Source: Gemmatimonadaceae bacterium
GTDB taxonomy: Bacteria; Gemmatimonadota; Gemmatimonadetes; Gemmatimonadales; Gemmatimonadaceae
Direction: 5' to 3'
Assembly (NCBI GenBank): GCA_020846935.1
Contig: JADLCY010000013.1
Span: forward strand, 62,001 to 126,000
DNA length: 64,000 nt
Part shown: one piece after another, positions 48,688 through 57,185 of the stretch
Numbering within the stretch: position 1 is the stretch's first letter
How the letters are laid out: each line of letters starts with the position of its first letter
Notes under the pieces: generated by a model
Seen by the model: the letters and a program-made list of their open reading frames with translations, nothing else
Databases searched by the model: none
What the model was told of the DNA's origin: nothing
Program-made: the position numbers and the translations under genes

Positions 48688-48975
48688 CTACGCCGAGCGC
48701 CCAACTCCTTCCGCGATGTGGCGCGGGTTGGTGCGCACGACCTGCATGGCCTCGAGCATCACCACCGACATCTCGGCGCGAGCCTGACGCTGCGACAGGG
48801 CGACCCGGGTCACGGCGGAGCCGATCGGTGACCCGCTGATGTACCGGGGCCGAAGTTGGTTCAGCGCGCGCGTGATCACGTCATCACGGCATTGCGGACA
48901 TGAGCAAAAATCCGCATGGCGTTCGCGCAGCTGCTGGAATACTTCGTCGGCGATCTCTTCGATGGCGTTCTTCAT
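48688..48975 (-). CDS. comFB: ComFB-family protein
   Basis: A 95-residue member of the late-competence ComFB family. Conserved features are KNAIEEIADEVF, the cysteine cluster CSCPQC (Cys24, 26, 29), DDVITRALNQLRPRYISGSPIG and a helical end. Cyanobacterial ComFB-type proteins have been reported as cyclic-di-nucleotide receptors. Here the gene lies directly before comEC, in a window with two diguanylate cyclases. The ATG at 48975 lacks a Shine-Dalgarno sequence, and a hairpin (GGGCGGT/ACCGCCC, 48991-49008) sits just upstream. A longer start at 49050 is possible but less family-like. Confidence 0.85.
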   Translation of the reverse strand: MKNAIEEIADEVFQQLRERHADFCSCPQCRDDVITRALNQLRPRYISGSPIGSAVTRVALSQRQARAEMSVVMLEAMQVVRTNPRHIAEGVGRSA

Positions 48976-49092
48976 CACCGATCGGGCAATGGGCGGTACC
49001 CACCGCCCTCCTGGCGGCGCCGTACACACGTGAAGGACGACGCGGGGCACACGCAGGGAACGTTCATGAGCAGGTCACGGCGGACGGTGACG

Positions 49093-49130
49093 CACCGCAC
49101 ATCGCCACCGCACGCGGCCACCCACCGCAC
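49093..49130 (+). repeat. Three direct CACCGCAC repeats upstream of comFB
   Basis: CACCGCAC occurs at 49093-49100, 49106-49113 and 49123-49130, spaced 13 and 17 bases. The region is the gap between the miaB stop and comFB, about 120-155 bases before the comFB start on the minus strand. It could be a regulator binding array, or simply low-complexity GC sequence. Confidence 0.4.
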
Positions 49131-49154
49131 GGTGCGGGACCGGCCCGAAACGCC

Positions 49155-50516
49155 CTACGCGACGTGTGGCTGCGATGCCTCGCCGGCCATGGGGAGGGCC
49201 GCGCGCTCCCGGATCACGGTCCCCGTGAAGGTCGAGCCGGTGGTGCCCGTGAGCTCCACCGTGACATACCGGCCGATGAGCGACTCGTCGCCCTGGATCA
49301 GCACGGTCTTGTAGTCACGGGAGCGGGCCTGCAGCAGTTCGCCGCGGCGCGCCGGTTTCTCCACCAGCACCTCGCGTCGCGCACCCAGGAGTCGGAGGTT
49401 GCGCTCGCGCGCGCCCGAGCGCACCACCTCGATGAGCCGGTCGAGACGCGCCTGGGCCACGCCGTCGCCGATCTGCCACTCGTCAGGCATGCGCGTCGCA
49501 GGGGTTCCCTCCCGAGGCGAGAAGCGGAAGGTGAACGCATCGTCGAAGCCGACCTGCCTGACGAGCGAGACGGTCTCGTCGAAGTCCTCGTCGGTCTCGC
49601 CAGGAAACCCGACGATGATGTCGGTCGTGACGGAGAGCCCGGGGATGCGTGCACGCAGGCGATCAACGCACTCGAGGTAGCCTTCACGCGTGTAGCGTCG
49701 CAGCATGCGCTTGAGCACCGACGTCGACCCGGACTGCAGCGGCAGGTGTACGTGCTCGCACACCGCGGGGACGTCGGCCATGGCCGCAATGACGTCGTCG
49801 GAGAAGTCGTTGGGGTGCGGACTCGTGAAACGGAGGCGGCGCAGACCCGGGACGGCACCAACCGCGCGCAGCAGGTCACCGAATCCGCGGTTGCCCTCGC
49901 TCCAGGAGTTCACCGTCTGCCCAAGCAGCGTCACCTCGGAGAGACCGTCGCCCACCGCGTGCGTGACCTCACGGACGACCTCATCGAGGCCGCGGCTGCG
50001 CTCCGCGCCGCGCGTGAACGGCACGATGCAGTACGTGCACTTGTAGTCGCACCCCCGCTGCACCGGGATCCACGCCCTCACGCGATCGGAGCGGCGCGGC
50101 ACCACGTCGGCGTAGTGCTCCTCGAGGTCGAACGCCGTCTTCACGGAGCGCTCGCCCTCACGCGCGCGGGCCACGAGCTGCGGCAGCGCGCGGTAGCCGT
50201 CCGGCCCGACCACGAGGCTCACATGGCGCGCGTGGGCCAGGAGCTGCGGCCCCAGGCGCTGCGCCATGCACCCGGCGACGCCGACGACCGCTCCGGGCCG
50301 CATGTTGCGCTTGAGTTCTCCGAGGCGGCCAATGACCCGCTGCTCGGCGTGATCGCGGATTGCGCAGGTATTCACCAGGATGACGTCGGCCTCGTCAGGC
50401 GTCTCGACGGGGGCGTAACCGTCGGCAGCGAGCGTTCCGAGGATCAGCTCGGAGTCACTCACGTTCATCTGGCACCCGTACGTCTCGACGTACACCGTCT
50501 GGCGGGGGCTGCTCAC
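49155..50516 (-). CDS. miaB: tRNA-2-methylthio-N6-isopentenyladenosine37 methylthiotransferase
   Basis: MiaB, a radical-SAM enzyme adding 2-methylthio to i6A37 of tRNAs, 453 residues. UPF0004 domain YVETYGCQMNVSDSE with its three cluster cysteines, radical-SAM motif CDYKCTYC near 160, and a C-terminal TRAM domain. The GTG start overlaps the mtaB stop by four bases. The upstream extension of the frame lies in mtaB and is discarded. Confidence 0.94.
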   Translation of the reverse strand: MSSPRQTVYVETYGCQMNVSDSELILGTLAADGYAPVETPDEADVILVNTCAIRDHAEQRVIGRLGELKRNMRPGAVVGVAGCMAQRLGPQLLAHARHVSLVVGPDGYRALPQLVARAREGERSVKTAFDLEEHYADVVPRRSDRVRAWIPVQRGCDYKCTYCIVPFTRGAERSRGLDEVVREVTHAVGDGLSEVTLLGQTVNSWSEGNRGFGDLLRAVGAVPGLRRLRFTSPHPNDFSDDVIAAMADVPAVCEHVHLPLQSGSTSVLKRMLRRYTREGYLECVDRLRARIPGLSVTTDIIVGFPGETDEDFDETVSLVRQVGFDDAFTFRFSPREGTPATRMPDEWQIGDGVAQARLDRLIEVVRSGARERNLRLLGARREVLVEKPARRGELLQARSRDYKTVLIQGDESLIGRYVTVELTGTTGSTFTGTVIRERAALPMAGEASQPHVA

Positions 50517-51748
50517 GCGACCGAGGGAACGAGGGAAGAGGCCACCAGGCCGGACGCGGTCGCCTGCAACCGCATCCGGGCCCGCGATCCTCGCGGGAGC
50601 CGGGCTCCCTCGAGGCGAACCGCAAGATAGTCCCCCGTGAGTCCTTCGGGCCGGTCGCCGCGCACCGCCACCACGTCGGCGTCCGTCCCATCGCGCGAGA
50701 TGCTGTAAGCCGCCCGGCGTTCGGCGCCAAGCTCCCGGAGTTCCAGCGCCCTTTCCTGCGCACACGCCACGTCAACCCGCCCTGACAGCCGTTCGGCGGC
50801 CGTTCCCGGCCGCGGAGACCACGGGAACACGTGGAGGTAGGTGAACGGCAGGTCACGCACCAGCGCCACCGTGGCCGCGTGATCGGCCTCGGTCTCGCCC
50901 GGGAACCCGGCGATCAGGTCGGCGCCCAGACCAAACGTCCCGCGGCCGGCCACGATGCGCGTGATGGCCCGGGCATAGGTGTCCGCCGAGTACCAGTGGC
51001 GTCCCATGCGGCGCAGGATGGCGTCGGACCCGGACTGCAGCGGGGCGTGCAGGTGAGGCGCCACGCGATCGGGGTTCTGCAGGAGTTCGGCGAGGGTCGC
51101 GTCGACTTCCGTCGCCTCGATCGACGACAGGCGGAACCGGACCCGAGGCACCTCGGCGACGAGTTGCGCGACCAGGTCGCCTAACGACGCGCCGAGGTCA
51201 TGGCCCCAGGTGCCGATGTGCACGCCGGTGAGCACGATCTCCGGATGGTGAAGCGCGAGCTCCGTCGCCTCGGTGACCAGATCCGCGGCGGGTCGGGACC
51301 GGTTGGCCCCTCGCGCAAGCGTGGTCGCACAGAACGTGCAATGGGCGTCACAGCCGTCCTGGATACGGAGGAGCGCGCGCGCGCCCTGTTGTGTGCTCGC
51401 CGTCCCCAGCGATGACGCCGGCAGCGCAAGCGCCTCGGCGATCCGGGGGAAGTCTGCGCCGGGCATGAGGTGGTCGACGCCGAGGCGCGCCAGTCCGGCG
51501 TCGGCGCCTGACGACATGCATCCCATCACGAGCGTTTGCAGCGGCCGTCCCGTCCGTTGCGCGCGACGAATGCCCTTCCGCAGGTCCCGCTCCGCCTCCG
51601 CGGTCACCGTGCAGCTGTTGAACACGGCGACATCGGCGTCGTCACTCGACGCCACGACGGTCCCTCCGCCCCGAACCACCATCGCCCTGACGGTCTCGGA
51701 GTCGTAGTGATTGGCCCGGCACCCGTAGGTCTCGATGTAGACCTTCAC
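50513..51748 (-). CDS. mtaB: Threonylcarbamoyladenosine tRNA methylthiotransferase
   Basis: MtaB-type methylthiotransferase, 411 residues, acting on t6A37. The N-terminal KVYIETYGCRANHYDSET, NSCTVTAEAE and the radical-SAM motif CDAHCTFC distinguish it from MiaB next door. A TRAM-like C-terminus is present. It overlaps the kinase gene upstream and miaB downstream by four bases each. Side-by-side mtaB and miaB suggests coordinated anticodon-loop modification. Confidence 0.92.
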   Translation of the reverse strand: MKVYIETYGCRANHYDSETVRAMVVRGGGTVVASSDDADVAVFNSCTVTAEAERDLRKGIRRAQRTGRPLQTLVMGCMSSGADAGLARLGVDHLMPGADFPRIAEALALPASSLGTASTQQGARALLRIQDGCDAHCTFCATTLARGANRSRPAADLVTEATELALHHPEIVLTGVHIGTWGHDLGASLGDLVAQLVAEVPRVRFRLSSIEATEVDATLAELLQNPDRVAPHLHAPLQSGSDAILRRMGRHWYSADTYARAITRIVAGRGTFGLGADLIAGFPGETEADHAATVALVRDLPFTYLHVFPWSPRPGTAAERLSGRVDVACAQERALELRELGAERRAAYSISRDGTDADVVAVRGDRPEGLTGDYLAVRLEGARLPRGSRARMRLQATASGLVASSLVPSVA

Positions 51749-52926
51749 GGCGAAGCGCCCAGTCGCATCGTCTGCGACGGCGGATCGACCGGCAGCAGCA
51801 CGTGGAAGGTGCTCCCTTCGCCCACCGCGCTCTCGACCCAGATGCGGCCACCATGTGCCTCGACCACCAGCCGACAGAACGTGAGCCCAAGCCCGGATGT
51901 GCGCGGCCGTGATTCGCGGCGCGCGGCACCCTTCTGAAACTTGCGGAAGATCGACTCATGAAACTCAGGCGCGATCCCCGGGCCATTGTCGCGCACCGAA
52001 ATCCGGACGCCTGCTTCGTCGAGTTGGATCGCGAGCCACAGGTCGATCGGGCGCGCCGAGTGTATGAGCGCGTTCTGGATGAGGTTGCCCAGTACGCGTC
52101 GCAGGAGCGCGCGATCGCCGCGAATGGGCGGCACCGCCTCATCGAGCCGCCGATGCACGGTGGTCCGCTCCTGCTCGAACCGCGACGCGGACTCGCGAAT
52201 CAGCTCGTCGACGAGCCGCACGGTGTCGATCTCCTCGAGCGTGAGCGCGATCGACGTCTCCTCGATCCGACGCACCTCGAGGAGGTCGTCGATGAGGTTG
52301 AGCAACTCGTCGGACTTGCCCATCGCGTCCTGCACCGCGGAGCGCTGCATGGTCTCGAGCGGCCCCAGATCGCCGTCGCCCAGCAATTCGAGTGTGGCGA
52401 GAATGCTGGTCAGCGGCGTCTTGAGGTCGTGCACGATCATCTTCATGAGATCGTCGCGCACGCGCTCGAGCTCTCGCAATCGCTTGAACGACTCCTCCAG
52501 CGCGTCGGTCGCGGTCTTGAGTCGGAGCAGCGACCGGACCCGGGCGCCGAGCACGAGGCGATTGTGCGGCTTCACGAGGAAGTCGTCGCCACCCGCCTCG
52601 ATGGCGAGGAGTCGGTCGGTGCTCTCGGTCAGCGCCGTGACGAACACGATCGGAATCCGCGCCGAGGCAGGATCCGCCTTGATGCGACGACACACCTCGT
52701 AGCCCGCGCTGCGATCGGCCACCTCGAGGTCGCCGGCAGGCATCTGCACGTCGAGGATCACCAGGTCCGGACGGTGCTCCCAGACCGCCGCGAGGGCGGC
52801 GCGCGCGTCGTGGGCCATGATCGTCCGGAACCCGAGCGAGTGCAACTGCTCGGCGAGTAGCTCGCAGTTGGCCTGAGAGTCGTCGGCGATCAGGATGACC
52901 GGCGCCTCTCCGAGGCGCGCGGTCAT
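51745..52926 (-). CDS. Response regulator-histidine kinase hybrid (REC first)
   Basis: A 393-residue soluble signalling protein with an N-terminal receiver domain (acidic DD at 15-16, phospho-Asp59 in VILDVQMP, Lys119), followed by a HisKA domain (His166 in MIVHDLKTPLTS) and an HATPase domain with N-box GNLIQNALIHS, DNGPGIAPEF and SGLGLTF. No membrane segment. The receiver-kinase order suggests it is driven by another kinase's phosphoryl group. It starts seven bases after the outer-membrane protein gene and overlaps mtaB. Confidence 0.9.
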   Translation of the reverse strand: MTARLGEAPVILIADDSQANCELLAEQLHSLGFRTIMAHDARAALAAVWEHRPDLVILDVQMPAGDLEVADRSAGYEVCRRIKADPASARIPIVFVTALTESTDRLLAIEAGGDDFLVKPHNRLVLGARVRSLLRLKTATDALEESFKRLRELERVRDDLMKMIVHDLKTPLTSILATLELLGDGDLGPLETMQRSAVQDAMGKSDELLNLIDDLLEVRRIEETSIALTLEEIDTVRLVDELIRESASRFEQERTTVHRRLDEAVPPIRGDRALLRRVLGNLIQNALIHSARPIDLWLAIQLDEAGVRISVRDNGPGIAPEFHESIFRKFQKGAARRESRPRTSGLGLTFCRLVVEAHGGRIWVESAVGEGSTFHVLLPVDPPSQTMRLGASP

Positions 52927-52933
52927 TGGAACG

Positions 52934-54082
52934 TCATGGACGGATGGTGAGACCAACACTGAGCATCCAGGCGCGCTCGGAGAGTGACCCGGCGGCCTCG
53001 CGCGTGGCGCGCTGGAGCGCGAGGTCCATCGTGGCTCTCCCACCGGCGATCGGCGTGGAGGTGCCGCCGGAAACGATCCGCTCGCGCACGATCGCGCCGG
53101 ACACCGCGAACGGCAAGTCGCGCACACGATATCCCACGCTGTAGGTCCAACCGAGCGCGCGCCGCGAGCGCTGCGACGCGAAGTCTGCGCCGACCGCGTA
53201 CTCCCACACGTCGTTCCCGTCCGCCTGCTCGCTCCCGAGGCCGTTGATCCCCGACCATTCCGTGCGGTCCGCGGAGCCCATCAGGGAAACCCCGGGAATC
53301 GCATCAAAGCGAACGGCCACACCCAACCTGTTCGGAACGCTGGCCGAGGACCGCAGCGTGTCGGCCACGCGCAATCGCAGGTCGCCTCCCTGACGCACCG
53401 ACGCGGCCGCGGAGAACCACGTGACCGGCGCGACCACCACGCCGGCCGAGGCTGCAACGCCGCTGTAGGCCAGCGTGAGGTTGCGCAGCAGCGTCCCGTA
53501 GCGGAGGCTGTCATCAAACTGGCGCCGCAGCGTGAGGCGGTTCTCCCCGGTGATCAGGTGGAGCCCGGCTCCCATCGCGACGCGTCCGTTGAACGGCGCA
53601 AAGGCCAGCGACAGGCGCGTCTCGTTGAGCCCGCCCGATGATCGATTGCTCTCGGTGAACAGGACGCTGTCCGGGCCAAGCCGCTGCCCCGAACGGATCA
53701 CGGTCGCCCACGTGCGATCGAGCAACGAGTGTGAAGTGATTCCCAGCGCGAACCGGCTTTTCACCGGAAACAGAATGCCGATGGCGGCGAACCGTGGGGT
53801 CACGGTCCGGTCCCGCTGTGCCCCCTGCTCCAATTCGCGGAACTCCGGATCGTACTGGAAGAACACCCCGCGGCGCGAGCCGAGGATGATCGCCGCGGGA
53901 TTCCGAGCGGCGTGGTCGTCGAACTCCCCGGAAGCTCCGCCGGTCGCGAGCGATCGGGTGCTCAGTCCGCCTAACGGATATCCGAACCCCTGCCCGCCCA
54001 GGGTTCCCTGGGCCGCGACCGGATCGGTCATGGCGGCGCCGGCGACGGCGGCCACCGCGAGGGACGCGAGCAGACGAATCAT
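52934..54082 (-). CDS. Outer-membrane protein, FadL/PorV-like
   Basis: A 382-residue exported beta-rich protein. Signal peptide about 1-24 (ending VAAQG). The first mature residues (GFGYPLGGLSTRSLATGGASGEFDDHAARNPAAI) with an early Asn-Pro-Ala motif recall FadL/PorV-type barrels. Later sequence is alternating barrel-like strands. It overlaps the upstream lipoprotein gene by four bases. Ligand unknown. A TTA GGC pair holds a GCCTAACG copy. Confidence 0.75.
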   Translation of the reverse strand: MIRLLASLAVAAVAGAAMTDPVAAQGTLGGQGFGYPLGGLSTRSLATGGASGEFDDHAARNPAAIILGSRRGVFFQYDPEFRELEQGAQRDRTVTPRFAAIGILFPVKSRFALGITSHSLLDRTWATVIRSGQRLGPDSVLFTESNRSSGGLNETRLSLAFAPFNGRVAMGAGLHLITGENRLTLRRQFDDSLRYGTLLRNLTLAYSGVAASAGVVVAPVTWFSAAASVRQGGDLRLRVADTLRSSASVPNRLGVAVRFDAIPGVSLMGSADRTEWSGINGLGSEQADGNDVWEYAVGADFASQRSRRALGWTYSVGYRVRDLPFAVSGAIVRERIVSGGTSTPIAGGRATMDLALQRATREAAGSLSERAWMLSVGLTIRP

Positions 54083-55353
54083 GGAATGCCGAAGGTAGTG
54101 CGCAGTGAATAGCTCACGCGCAGGCGCGGACGCAGGGCCGCGTCGGCTCGCACCGAGTGGAACCGCACCTCATGCGCCGCCATGCCCTCGTCGCTCGATC
54201 GAATCACGATCGCCCGCTGCTGGCGAAACGGATTGTTCCCCGAGGTCCACTGGCGCAACGCGGCCGCCATCTCGATCTGACGCAGCCCGCTGTCGCGCGA
54301 CGCCAGCCGGAGCGTGTCCACCGGGAAGGTCGAGAGCAGCACCGACGCCCGCCCAACGTCCGCGACCTCTTCTCCAGCGAGGACGAGCTGCGGGAGCAGC
54401 AACGTACTGTCGGTGCTCGCGAACACGGGAATCGCTACCTGGGTCAGGAGCAGCGTGGCCCGGAGCACGGTAGCCGAGTCGAGAATTCTCGCCGGAACGT
54501 TGAATCGCAGAAAGGCACGCCGCGATGGCAGCCCGCCAATCGAGAGCACGTTGGCCGGAGGCAACGCGGGCGCCGCTGCAACGACTGTGTAGTCCAGCAG
54601 GTCGGTCTGCAGCTCGACGTTGTTGAGCGGAGAGTTCGAGCGCAACACGACCGCAATCTCGTCGATGCTGGTGTCCGCAGGCACCGGGTCGTACTTGAGG
54701 ATCGTCGGCGCGCCACCATCGAACGAGCCCAGGCTCAGCTGCGCGGACCTGGTGCTGGTGATGCGCAAGCCCACGCGCAGCCGGCCCGGACCTTTGATGC
54801 GCTGTAACAGCCTGGCGTTGTCGAAGTACACCCGGGCGGAATCCCGCACCTGGTTGGTGTCGAGCGTCGTTCCGCCAAGCAGCAGGTCCGGCCGGAAGCG
54901 CGCCAACACCGCGGCGGTGGCCGTGTCTGCGGCCGTCGTATCGACATCATACAGGTCGATGCGCACCGGCGCGCTCACCCGCGTCCGCGTCGGGTTCACC
55001 CGCAGCAGCAGGTAGGCGCTATCGATGGCGGTGATGGCCGAGTCGCCCCCGTTGCGCGTGATCCGCGTGGTGAGGGAGTCGAAGCGCAGCACGACGCGCG
55101 TATCGATCGTGTCCCCGCGTGCAGCGAGCAGCAGCGCCCCCTCGGCGCCGAGCGACGGGATTCCCGTCACGACCGTGTCGAAGACCACGGCGTCGATCAC
55201 CGTGTCGGTGACGACGACGTTCTGCCCCGGGCAGAGCACCGGACAGGCCGCGCCGCCGTCGAGATCCTCGCGGCACGCGGTCATGCCGAGCAGCGCGAGC
55301 CCCAGCAAGGCGAGGCGGGGGCTACGCAAGGCGTGTAACACGTCCTTCCACAT
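54079..55353 (-). CDS. Lipoprotein with DNRLRE-like beta-sandwich repeats
   Basis: A 424-residue lipoprotein. The signal peptide runs to lipobox LLGMTAC at about residue 27. The mature part seems to hold two similar beta-sandwich units. The first begins at about VVLRFDSL and the second at about [24 protein letters not shown], reminiscent of DNRLRE surface domains that bear carbohydrate binding or adhesion. The start overlaps the eutN end by about 31 bases. Its gene overlaps the outer-membrane barrel, so the two may form a surface pair. Confidence 0.72.
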   Translation of the reverse strand: MWKDVLHALRSPRLALLGLALLGMTACREDLDGGAACPVLCPGQNVVVTDTVIDAVVFDTVVTGIPSLGAEGALLLAARGDTIDTRVVLRFDSLTTRITRNGGDSAITAIDSAYLLLRVNPTRTRVSAPVRIDLYDVDTTAADTATAAVLARFRPDLLLGGTTLDTNQVRDSARVYFDNARLLQRIKGPGRLRVGLRITSTRSAQLSLGSFDGGAPTILKYDPVPADTSIDEIAVVLRSNSPLNNVELQTDLLDYTVVAAAPALPPANVLSIGGLPSRRAFLRFNVPARILDSATVLRATLLLTQVAIPVFASTDSTLLLPQLVLAGEEVADVGRASVLLSTFPVDTLRLASRDSGLRQIEMAAALRQWTSGNNPFRQQRAIVIRSSDEGMAAHEVRFHSVRADAALRPRLRVSYSLRTTFGIP

Positions 55354-55609
55354 CGAAACTATCGACAATGGCCATGATGACCGCATCTACCGGCCGATCC
55401 CTGGTAACGTTCGTGAGTCGTGCTGAACTTCCGCTGGCATACAGGACAACTTCACCGACCCCGGCCCCCACGCTGTCCACGGCGACCACATACCCACCCT
55501 CCTTCTCGAGCCCGGTCGTCACGTTCTCGACGATGAGCAGCTTGAGCGACTCGAGAGAAGGATCCTTGCGCGTGGACACGACGGTCCCGGACACACGACC
55601 GAGCTTCAT
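55322..55609 (-). CDS. EutN/CcmL-family microcompartment vertex protein
   Basis: A 95-residue BMC vertex (pentamer) protein. The family pattern is nearly complete: [47 protein letters not shown], then [11 protein letters not shown]. Such proteins cap the corners of polyhedral shells. No hexameric BMC shell gene (Pfam BMC domain), aldehyde dehydrogenase or encapsulation-tagged enzyme is in the window. Its neighbours are cytidine deaminase and phosphopentomutase upstream and a lipoprotein downstream. Some microcompartments handle sugar phosphates from nucleosides, so this could be one remote part of such a system or a repurposed solo pentamer. Confidence 0.93.
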   Translation of the reverse strand: MKLGRVSGTVVSTRKDPSLESLKLLIVENVTTGLEKEGGYVVAVDSVGAGVGEVVLYASGSSARLTNVTRDRPVDAVIMAIVDSFDVEGRVTRLA

Positions 55610-56022
55610 CGGTGAGCGAGCGACACCGGAGTGAACGGGTGCGGCAGCAACTCGGTCAGGCGCCACGAGGCCCGGCGGCCATCGACGGTGACGCTCACCA
55701 CTTCGAGGTGCGGGGCAAATTCGACGAGTGCCTGGCGACACAGCCCGCACGGTGGCGTGGGCTCGGTAGCTTCGGTGGCCACCACCAACTGCGTGAACCG
55801 TCGCTGGCCCGCCGCGATCGCGGCACTCAGCGCCGACCGCTCCGCGCAGATTCCCGCCGGGTACGACGCATTTTCGACGTTGCATCCGTGATACTCGGTT
55901 CCGTCGTCCGCCACGAGCGTCGCGCCCACGCGAAACTGCGAGTACGGGGCGTACGCATGCTGCAGCACGTCGAACGCCGTCTGCGCACCCACCCGACCCG
56001 TCGGCGGCACGGAGGGCTTCAC
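55606..56022 (-). CDS. cdd: Cytidine deaminase
   Basis: Tetrameric-type cytidine deaminase of 138 residues, salvaging cytidine and deoxycytidine. Substrate and zinc motifs [35 protein letters not shown] and PCGLCRQAL are complete. The GTG start overlaps the deoB stop by four bases. The 3' end overlaps eutN by four. A longer upstream ORF (to 56079) is not family-like. Confidence 0.93.
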   Translation of the reverse strand: MKPSVPPTGRVGAQTAFDVLQHAYAPYSQFRVGATLVADDGTEYHGCNVENASYPAGICAERSALSAAIAAGQRRFTQLVVATEATEPTPPCGLCRQALVEFAPHLEVVSVTVDGRRASWRLTELLPHPFTPVSLAHR

Positions 56023-57185
56023 GTCAGCACGTCGGCGAGAAACGAGGTCCCACGCCCGCGAAAGCCAAGTCCGAACCACTCGGCGATCGTGGCTCCGACG
56101 TCGGAGAACGTCCTCCGCACCGGGAGGTGCACCGGGCGGACCCGCGGCCCCACCATCAACATCGGCACGCGCTCGCGAGCGTGGTCCGTGGACGGCGTGG
56201 TCGGATCGTTCCCGTGATCGGCGGTCAGAATGAGCAGGTCGTCCTCGCGGAGAAAAGCCAGCAGGTCCGGGAGCCCCGCGTCCAGTTCGCGGAGCGCCCG
56301 GTAGAACCCCGGAACGTCGTTTCGGTGCCCGTAGAGCTGGTCGAAATCTACAAGGTTGGCGAAGAGGAACCCACTCGCCCCGTCCGCCATCCAGGCCTGG
56401 ATGTGGTGGATACCCTCGGCGTTGCTGCGCGTATGGGTCGATGTGATGGACCGTCCGGCAAACAGGTCGTCGACCTTGCCGACGCCGATGCGGGCAATCC
56501 CGGCTGCGGCGAGGGCATCGAGCAGTGTTTCGCCCGCGGGCGCGATGGAGAAATCACGCCGGTTGGCCGTCCGCACCCACGCGCCCTGCGTCCCCCGAAA
56601 TGGCCGCGCGATGACGCGCGACGCGTCGTGCGGGGGGACCAGCATCCGCCGCGCGGCGGTGCATGCCGCATAGAGTTCATCGAGCGGCACGACGTCCTCG
56701 TGCGCGGCGAGCTGAAACACCGAGTCGGCCGAGGTATAGAGGATCCACGCACCCGTCGCCACGTGCTCGTCGGCGTGGCGCTCCAGAATCTCGGTGCCAC
56801 TTGCCGCCACGTTGCCGAGCACGCGACGCCCCGTTAGGCGTTCGAACTCCCGCACGACCTCGGCCGGAAATCCCGCGGGCCAGGTGGGAAACGGCCGGTC
56901 GAGGTGGACGCCGCACAATTCCCAGTGGCCCGTGGTGGAGTCCTTGCCCGCCGAAGCCGGCTCCAGGGCACAACGCGCTGCCGTGCCTGCGATCGGGTCC
57001 ACCCCGGGCAACGAGAGCAACGATCCTATCCCAAGCGCCTCCAGCGTCGGGAGCGAGAAGTCCGGCGTGTGTTCCGCGACGTGACCAAGCGTATTGCTGT
57101 CGGCGTCGCCGTAGCGGTCGGCATCATGCGCCGCGCCGATACCGACCCCGTCGAGCACCACGAGCGCAGCCCGTCTCACCGTCAA
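56019..57185 (-). CDS. deoB: Phosphopentomutase
   Basis: DeoB interconverts (deoxy)ribose-1- and -5-phosphate in nucleoside catabolism, 388 residues of the alkaline-phosphatase superfamily. Metal-site motifs: [19 protein letters not shown] near the start, the phosphorylated-Thr region KDSTTGHWE and [17 protein letters not shown] at the end. The start is TTG (or a GTG six bases on), overlapping the alr stop. Together with cdd it points to use of nucleosides as carbon source. Confidence 0.94.
   Translation of the reverse strand: MTVRRAALVVLDGVGIGAAHDADRYGDADSNTLGHVAEHTPDFSLPTLEALGIGSLLSLPGVDPIAGTAARCALEPASAGKDSTTGHWELCGVHLDRPFPTWPAGFPAEVVREFERLTGRRVLGNVAASGTEILERHADEHVATGAWILYTSADSVFQLAAHEDVVPLDELYAACTAARRMLVPPHDASRVIARPFRGTQGAWVRTANRRDFSIAPAGETLLDALAAAGIARIGVGKVDDLFAGRSITSTHTRSNAEGIHHIQAWMADGASGFLFANLVDFDQLYGHRNDVPGFYRALRELDAGLPDLLAFLREDDLLILTADHGNDPTTPSTDHARERVPMLMVGPRVRPVHLPVRRTFSDVGATIAEWFGLGFRGRGTSFLADVLT

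Noticed and set aside
49155-51748. miaB and mtaB as a recent duplication
   Set aside because: They carry different family-specific N-terminal motifs and are ancient paralogues. Adjacency alone does not show recent duplication.
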